Source: Helicostylum pulchrum (Eukaryota; Mucoromycota; Mucoromycetes; Mucorales; Mucoraceae). From it: 64,000 bases of DNA. The translations under genes and the position numbers were made by a program. The stretch lies in NCBI GenBank assembly GCA_025677825.1, contig JAIXMO010000024.1:372001-436000 (forward strand), read 5' to 3'. Position 1 is the first letter of the stretch. The number at the start of each line of letters is the position of its first letter. Of this stretch, positions 58,582-64,000 are shown piece by piece. Below the pieces are notes generated by a model that saw only the letters and a program-made list of their open reading frames with translations, searched no databases and was not told the DNA's origin.

Positions 58582-60489
58582 TTTTTTTATATGTATATTT
58601 ATATAAAAAAGGGGGAAAAAAAGATGAAATAAAAAAAAGATTATGTCTTTGTAATTGAGCGGAGTGACATCAACAAAAATTCCGGGGTGGAGAGAAAAGA
58701 TTTGATATTTTCACATGCAGCGTTTTCCCATGATCACTGGTTTTTTGTTGGGTTCTCTCTTCTTTGTTTTTTAAACGCGCAAGTGAAAGGTTTCTTTCTT
58801 GTATATAGAAAAAAAAAAAGTAAGGGAGAAAAACGCGTGGTTAAAGTGAGCAGATCAAAGTTTATCTCTAAAATATATATATGCGGTTTTACTATTGCGC
58901 CATTGCAATTATAAGCTTGCAGAACTATATCCAATTGTAAGCATATATATCTTTTTAATATTTAAGCATGTGTCTTTCTTTTTTAAAATAAGATGTTATC
59001 ATTACTTCTTCTTTCCTTTTCTTTTCTTTAAAGAAAAGAAAAGGAAGAGCTACTTTATTTAAAACATGTTACACTATACATCTAGTAATAGTTTCTTTCT
59101 AATCTCTGCAGATATAAAGCAAACTTCTAGTTTTTTACGAGACTGTACTCATTTAAATACATGACTGCATAATATAAATGCTATTTCATGCAATTTCAAT
59201 TTTAAATACAAAATCATAGTATCAACCATTTAATAAAGTGACAATGGTATTTCCACTTTTCCTCCTTTTTCATTCGGCTCTAGTCTAGATTTACATGAAG
59301 TTGGAATTAAATCAGACCAATGATAAAGAAACAAAAAATTGATTTTCGTTGCACTAAAAAGAAGCTTTGAAGCTTGTCATAACGAAAAAATCCCACGCTC
59401 TTCGAAGAAAATGATATTAAGGGATATAAACAGAAAAAAAAAGATTATTAAACAAATTGCAGATCGTTTTTTTTTAAAGAGAATACATTGTACAGATATG
59501 TAAATATAGTCGTCTATGTAATTGAATACGTTTGAGAATACTTGGGCATGTAATATAATCAAACAAAATGCTAGTTTCCCACGCTTCGCGTATTTCTAAA
59601 TCAAGAAATTCCTTTTTACAGTGAATAGAACGTTTTGCATAAAAGTATTACCTTCACGTTTGCCCCAGCGCCAAAAAGATGTTTTTATATGTAAATTCCA
59701 ATCCAAGATAAATTACAGTTTTTTTTTTTTATAAATCATAAATAGAAATTTTTATTAAAAAGATAATACGATCCTATTAAAACAAACTGGAGACCTCCTA
59801 TCTGTAGTTTTTGAACCTCTCTTGCGATCGATACTGGTATATATCTTCTATGAGTGGAAATTGTATACTGAATTAATCAAAATTATCAGCTCTTAAAAGC
59901 ACTTCATTTTTTTTTAATTAAGAAAGGGCACTGTTACAACATTCCACCAAAAATAGTACAAAGCACACATTTTTTGCACTGCATATTTACTAATGGTGTA
60001 CCTAAGGGCCATAATTGGCTCTTTGATATCTAATTCATCAGTAGTGGCAATATCCAAATAAATAATTAATGATAGATTGAATGAACTATACGACTGTCTT
60101 TATTAAAATTATTGTAAACGAGAAAATAGGTGTTTTGAAACATATAATCATTTAAAAAATAAATCTTTAATGTACAGGGCTTTTTTTTTTAAAAAAAAAC
60201 ATTTGGAAATAAATACTCTAGCTTGTGTTCCTTATACAGATTGTTCTCGCAAAGAAAAAAAAACACAATGACAAAGCTAAATTTATTGTAAGATTAGCCT
60301 ATACTTTATTTTAATATATAGTTATTATGTACTTACTATAGTGACATTCACTTTGCGTTAGGTAGATACTCTCCTATTAAGCTTGATATATGTATACACA
60401 ACTCTTCATGTTTTGATGTGTTGCTTTTTAAAATTGAAGATACTTGGTTTAAAAAAATTGATGACAAGTCGCTGGTTATTTAGCATAAA
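58582..60489. other. Intergenic upstream of ETFB, first part of a 4-kb repeat-rich stretch
   Basis: The stretch is AT-rich with a CT-rich and T-rich start. It holds a 34-bp perfect palindrome (59013-59046) and a T10/A9 palindrome (60180-60199). ORFs are short and unsupported. Confidence 0.5.
59013..59046. repeat. 34-bp perfect palindrome, polypyrimidine/polypurine
   Basis: TTCCTTTTCTTTTCTTT is followed with no spacer by its exact complement AAAGAAAAGAAAAGGAA. It could extrude as a cruciform or form triplex DNA. It lies about 430 bases upstream of ETFB. Confidence 0.85.
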
Positions 60490-60499
60490 ATGTCTGCAG

Positions 60500-60640
60500 G
60501 AATTATGATTGGGGCATTCTGGTTTGAGTTAGGAAACCAAGTTCCTCTAGTCCAACGAGTTTCCGCTTCTGCATCACTGTCGTGGGAGGGAGATCGTTCA
60601 AAGGCGCGATTCTTGGCTCTTTTTGCCTGGATCTCGTACT
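60500..60640 (+). repeat. Dispersed repeat fragment, copy 1
   Basis: Reads GAGTTAGGAAACCAAGTTCC, CTCTAGTCCAACGAG, then GAGGGAGATCGTTCAAAGGCGCGATTC. The encoded frame gives GNQVPLVQR...GDRSKARF within a 61-codon ORF (60490-60675). A second diverged copy lies at 61775-61865 in the same orientation. I recall sequences coding VPLVHR...RERSFEGVIF as widespread in Mucorales genomes; this is unverified. Confidence 0.55.
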
Positions 60641-60887
60641 TGATAGACACTCACCTAAAGCTAAATATTAGCTAGAGACCGATAGCGAACACGCACCGTG
60701 AAAAGAGAGTTACTTATTACCTTTAATTCACCACCCAGCCCACCAGTAGTCTGAAAATTTGGTATAATCATTCTTCTAGTCTCTGATTTTTTTATATAGC
60801 TGCTGTCGAAGTGTTGATCTAATATTACTTTAGATTCTCTTAATCCCTTTGAATAATCAGAAGAGATCTAAGAGATGCCCTGCAATT

Positions 60888-61251
60888 CATTGGCGAAATT
60901 CGCCTGTAGACACATCATGTTCATCTCCATCAATTTGGGTCATTACACGCATATCAATTCTGGCACCAACGGTTTCGTTCTCCGAAAGTTTTTTTTCCTG
61001 CTTCAGTTGATATTCTTGGGATAGAATCCTTCCCACTTCATGTAGAAATCATGATCGTTGAAAATAGCTGATACGATTGGCGTCCATACATCACACACGA
61101 GATATTGCTTTGTTGGAAATTTGGATTTTTCTTTCTTGAAAATAGATTTGTCTTTCTTCAAAAGACGCATTACATGCGCGTAAATTTCCAAGTACGCTTC
61201 GCCAGTTGTTAATGCATACTGTATCTGAAATTCAAGACAGAGCTGGTACAC
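60888..61251 (-). pseudogene. Frameshifted gene of an unrecognised family (VWTPI...GEFRQ)
   Basis: Minus-strand coding sequence YQLCLEFQIQYALTTGEAYL...LVCDVWTPIVSAIFNDHDFYMKWEG stops in its own frame after FYPKNIN, but the next frame continues at once from about 61022 as ILSQEYQLKQEKKLSENETVGARIDMRV, then MTQIDGDEHDVSTGEFRQ to TGA (60888-60890). One base shift near 61022 explains both. I recall an expanded Mucorales family with DVW-P-I...KWG...VG-K-D-R...D...GEF patterns; it has no assigned function that I know. A further ORF upstream (61430-61648, LKLRKTTFQKAADALDEVQR) may be its 5' part. Confidence 0.5.
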
Positions 61252-61429
61252 TTTTTTTTTAAATTATCGAGGGCTAACTTTTCAATCTTCATTAAATGTC
61301 TCTCTCTATATGCTCTGGTAAAGAAAGCGTTTCTCTTGAAACGTAAACCTTATTCTTCAGCTAACTCCAAGCGTTTTCGGTAAATAAAGGCTTTTGAGAC
61401 CCGAAGGCGACAATATTTTTCGTCGTTAT

Positions 61430-61648
61430 TCAGTTTACTGAATACTTTTTGCTTATTTTGCCTTTTTTAATTGCTTCAGTTTTTATTATAGTTCCTACGC
61501 TTCTTGTCATATCAATAAGAATAATACCATTAATTTCGATCACTTTAATTTTTTTATGTGATCTGGTATTATAGCGTCTGTAAGATCTTTGTACTTCATC
61601 CAGAGCGTCCGCAGCTTTTTGAAATGTTGTTTTTCGTAACTTCAACAT
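61430..61648 (-). pseudogene. Possible 5' fragment of the same broken gene
   Basis: A 72-codon ORF, charged and helical at the start (KAADALDEVQRSYRRYNTRSHKKIK), then IEINGIILIDMTRSVGTIIKTE. It is on the same strand and 180 bp upstream of the 60888-61251 relic. No splice signals join them convincingly. Low confidence that it is coding. Confidence 0.25.
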
Positions 61649-61774
61649 GCTCCAATAATTGACTATAGGATGACTACGTAAAAACTGGATAAATATTTTT
61701 AATAGCAGGAATAGTTAGAGTGAAAAAAAGTTGTTCTTACCCTAAAGTCACTGATAGCGATAGTATGAGCTAGT

Positions 61775-61865
61775 TGTATGCACATTGGGAGAACCAGGTT
61801 CCTCTTGTTCATCGCTTTTAAGCTTCGCGAGAGAGAGATCGTTTGAAGGCGTGATTTTTAACGCG
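61775..61865 (+). repeat. Dispersed repeat fragment, copy 2
   Basis: TTGGGAGAACCAGGTTCCTC, TTGTTCATCGC, then GAGAGAGATCGTTTGAAGGCGTGATTT correspond block by block to copy 1 at 60500-60640, with indels between blocks. Together the copies flank the relic at 60888-61648 in direct orientation. Confidence 0.5.
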
Positions 61866-61929
61866 GTTTTTTTTTTTTGATTTTCTATATTTGAGGAACA
61901 GCCCTTGAAACACGATCTATTTTATACGT

Positions 61930-62200
61930 TCAGAAAAAAAATTAACTTGTTACTTTTCACGTATATACTTTTTATGCACAGCAGTTTCTCTAAGAAGAAC
62001 GGTATTGGTGTGTATGAACATAGAAAACAAAAATAAAAACAAAAAGAGAGTAAATAGCAGTTAAAAGAAAAGGAAAAAGACTTTTTTTTTAAAAAAAAAG
62101 GCGGAATAAAAAAGATGATAAAATGTGTGTTTATCTACCCATGTGATCTATTACTTGTATATTCGTTATAATTGTCTAAATTTAGCATGAATCGGCTATA
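61930..62200. repeat. Diverged dispersed repeat, copy B (see 3710-3960)
   Basis: Counterpart of 3710-3960 with the same block order (TGTTACTTTTCAC; TGTATGAACATAGAAAA; GATGATAAAAT; CATGTGATCTATTACTT). It contains a T10/A9 palindrome at 62082-62099. Confidence 0.45.
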
Positions 62201-62584
62201 CAGGTGTCTATTTATTAAGACTATAAAACGATTTGGTTATTGTACATATCCCATTTTTTACAGCTATCATATATAAAACGAGCCCATTTTTTTATTATAA
62301 CATTTGTTAATAATATGCCTATACATACTACTTACCCTCTTTCCGGTTTAAGGAATCTACGGTTTCTATATTTCATTTTACTATCAATCAAAATCATTCA
62401 AAAAACCCCCTCAGAGAAAGTACGTAGTTAAAAAAAGATTTTTGATAGTTTGAATTATGGGTTTTTTTTATAAGACTAATTAATCATATATATATAAAAA
62501 AAGAAAAAATATTTGGATTATAAATTAATATTAGAAAGTAGTTACTAGTAATTATGTAAAATAAAAAAGGGTGATAGAATCATT
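62201..62584. other. Intergenic downstream of the OPT gene
   Basis: AT-rich DNA with a 63-codon ORF (62240-62431) lacking support. It probably includes the 3'UTR of the transporter gene. No gene seen. Confidence 0.4.
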
Positions 62585-64000
62585 TTAACAAATGACACAA
62601 ATGCCCGAACCGTTTACAGGTGCGAGAGGACAATCTAAAAAAAAAAAAAATTAAAAATCTGAAATGATATTAAACATATATATTAAACACTTACTGTCAA
62701 AGGTTTCATTTTCGCCCATACCACCATTGCCCCACCAAACAGGAGTAAAGTCACTACCTTGGACCACACCAAAGATGATTAAAGCAGCAATAGCACAACC
62801 CGAATCAAATGCAGCAGAAGTGATATAGTTGTACTTGACCCACCACTCGTGACGGTATCTACGTAACCAGAACATGGAGATGAAGCCAAGAGCACACCAC
62901 ATGGAGAAATTAAGAGGGACAGCAGGAGGCATCATACCAGTAGCGTTAAAGATAAGAGGAATATGAATATACTTGAACCAACTATTGGGGTATTTCTTGG
63001 AGAGGAAATAGAAGGGGATAGGTAAAATAAAGCCAATCAAGAAGAACCAGTTCATGGAACTGTAAGGAGATCCGTTACCAAACATGTTACCAGGACCGAT
63101 GGTACCCCAGATGATGGAAGCAGAATAAAAGGTATGGGCACTAGGGCAAGTGAATGGGTAACCGGCGTTAGTACAAATACCTTCAATGGAACCCATTAAC
63201 CATTTAGCAGTAGCTAAATTGACAACACCGGCAATAACGGTACCGACCATTTGAGCCCAGAACATAGCCTTGGGTGGGATCTTGGTGTAATGACCCAGCT
63301 TTAAGTCACTAACAAAGGTAAGACATTGATACATGGAAATGTAACCGTAAGTTTTGAACGTAACATTTGCAATAGGACGACCAGGTAAAGCGTAACCAAT
63401 AACCAATTCTGTAATAATGTTAAGACCAGGTTGTTGGTTAGTGACGGCTTGGATGATACCAATAGGCAAAACAAAGACAACAGGAATAGCAACAGCCAAA
63501 ATAAGACCCCACCAGGGAAGTTTAATTTGTTCTTCCCAACCATAAATAACACCGAAAGAAGCAGCAAAAGAACCAAAGAAAATAGCAAGGTACCACCAGT
63601 TGGGAACCTCGGGATAAACACGCATCAGTTTACGATGGATGTCTTCATCGTCTCCACGAGTGGCTTTGAATTGTTGGATAATGTCTTTACGATGGAACAA
63701 GAATGTGTGGGTAAGAATACTGGTGACACCGGCAAATAAAATACCGTAGGTGAATGCAAAGAAACTGGTCATGTAAAGTGGTCCGTATTCATTATATGCG
63801 TCTTGGTTTAATGTCTTGTCGGCGTTCATAACCATAGTGTTGTTCCAGATCTCTCCGTCACGAGTGAAAAGTGTAGAGGTCATAATAGGGAATTTTTGAC
63901 TGTTCCAAACGTTACCATAGTAAAGAGCTATTATAACAGATTGAGAATTTATATTGGAGAATAGAAAAAAAAAATCATTTACCTGGGACAATAATCCAAG
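62585..64000 (-). CDS. Oligopeptide transporter (OPT family), 5' end outside window
   Basis: Exons visible: 63983-64000 (partial), 62695-63927 and 62585-62634. The junctions (CCAG|GTAAAT, TAATAG|CT; GACA|GTAAGT, TTTAG|AT) keep frame. About 434 residues of the C-terminal part are seen: IIVPALYYGNVWNSQKFPI, AFTYGILFAGVTSILTHTFLFH, HRKLMRVYPEVPNWWY, then many membrane helices (WGLILAVAIPVVFVLPIGIIQAVTNQQPGLNIITELVIGY, with the conserved NQ...GLN motif), SDLKLGHYTKIPPKAMFWAQ, and CPSAHTFYSASIIWGTIGP. It ends FDNCPLAPVNGSGICVIC, the usual OPT tail. These proton-coupled plasma membrane carriers (Opt1, Isp4) import tetra- and pentapeptides or glutathione. Full family length is 750-900 aa, so the first 350 or so lie beyond position 64000. 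Confidence 0.93.

Overview
The window is nuclear DNA from a fungus, most likely an early-diverging filamentous mould of the Mucorales (Mucoromycota). The evidence is: genes broken by many short GT-AG introns (about 50-90 bp); AT-rich intergenic DNA full of poly(A)/poly(T) tracts; a fungal gene set (Medusa-type regulator, DASH subunit Hsk3, Whi5-like repressor, Pyp-type rhodanese-PTP) beside genes rare in Dikarya (ASX-homology proteins, a BRCA2 with BRC repeats and OB folds, a TCAIM-like protein); and decayed copies of repeat families that I associate from memory with Mucorales. There is no operon structure. All gene models were rebuilt by hand from splice signals and frame continuity.

Layout. 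1-10.5 kb, all minus strand: RPF1 (3' end off the window), two tandem ASX-homology paralogues with a gene relic between them, a Whi5/Nrm1-like repressor, and a rhodanese-PTP phosphatase. 10.5-17.1 kb: a gene desert with small tandem repeats. 17.1-19.5 kb (+): a Medusa homologue. 21.4-24.7 kb (-): a Yra1/ALYREF-like mRNA export adaptor, then a decayed SWIM-zinc-finger mobile-type gene. 25.2-28.6 kb (+): ArfGAP (SMAP/Age2), DASH subunit HSK3, RPS18. 28.9-32.2 kb (-): a short Nup155/Nup170. 33.7-38 kb: RPP1 (+), COX23 (-), UTP12/WDR3 (+). 38.1-40.3 kb (-): mitochondrial S-adenosylmethionine carrier and a TCAIM-like protein. 42.1-46.7 kb (+): BRCA2/Brh2. 49.1-51.0 kb (+): catalase. 52.3-54.7 kb (-): LARP1. 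55.1-56.0 kb (+): tetraspanin. 56.4-58.6 kb (-): DPH7 and ETF-beta. 58.6-62.6 kb: repeat-rich DNA with a broken gene. 62.6 kb to the end (-): an OPT oligopeptide transporter whose 5' end lies outside.

Most genes are housekeeping: ribosome biogenesis and translation (RPF1, UTP12, RPS18, RPP1, LARP1, DPH7), mitochondrial function (COX23, SAM carrier, ETF-beta, TCAIM-like), nuclear transport (Yra1-like, Nup155), and cell cycle or genome stability (Whi5-like, Hsk3, BRCA2). The less ordinary parts are the tandem ASX-homology pair, the homogenised BRC repeats of BRCA2, a Nup155 lacking the family's C-terminal region, and degenerate elements at 3.1-3.9, 23.1-24.7, 40.6-40.9 and 60.5-62.2 kb. The 23.1-24.7 kb relic joins a SWIM finger to a C-terminal zinc-ribbon/RD motif reminiscent of TnpB/Fanzor proteins and is the best candidate for something poorly described.
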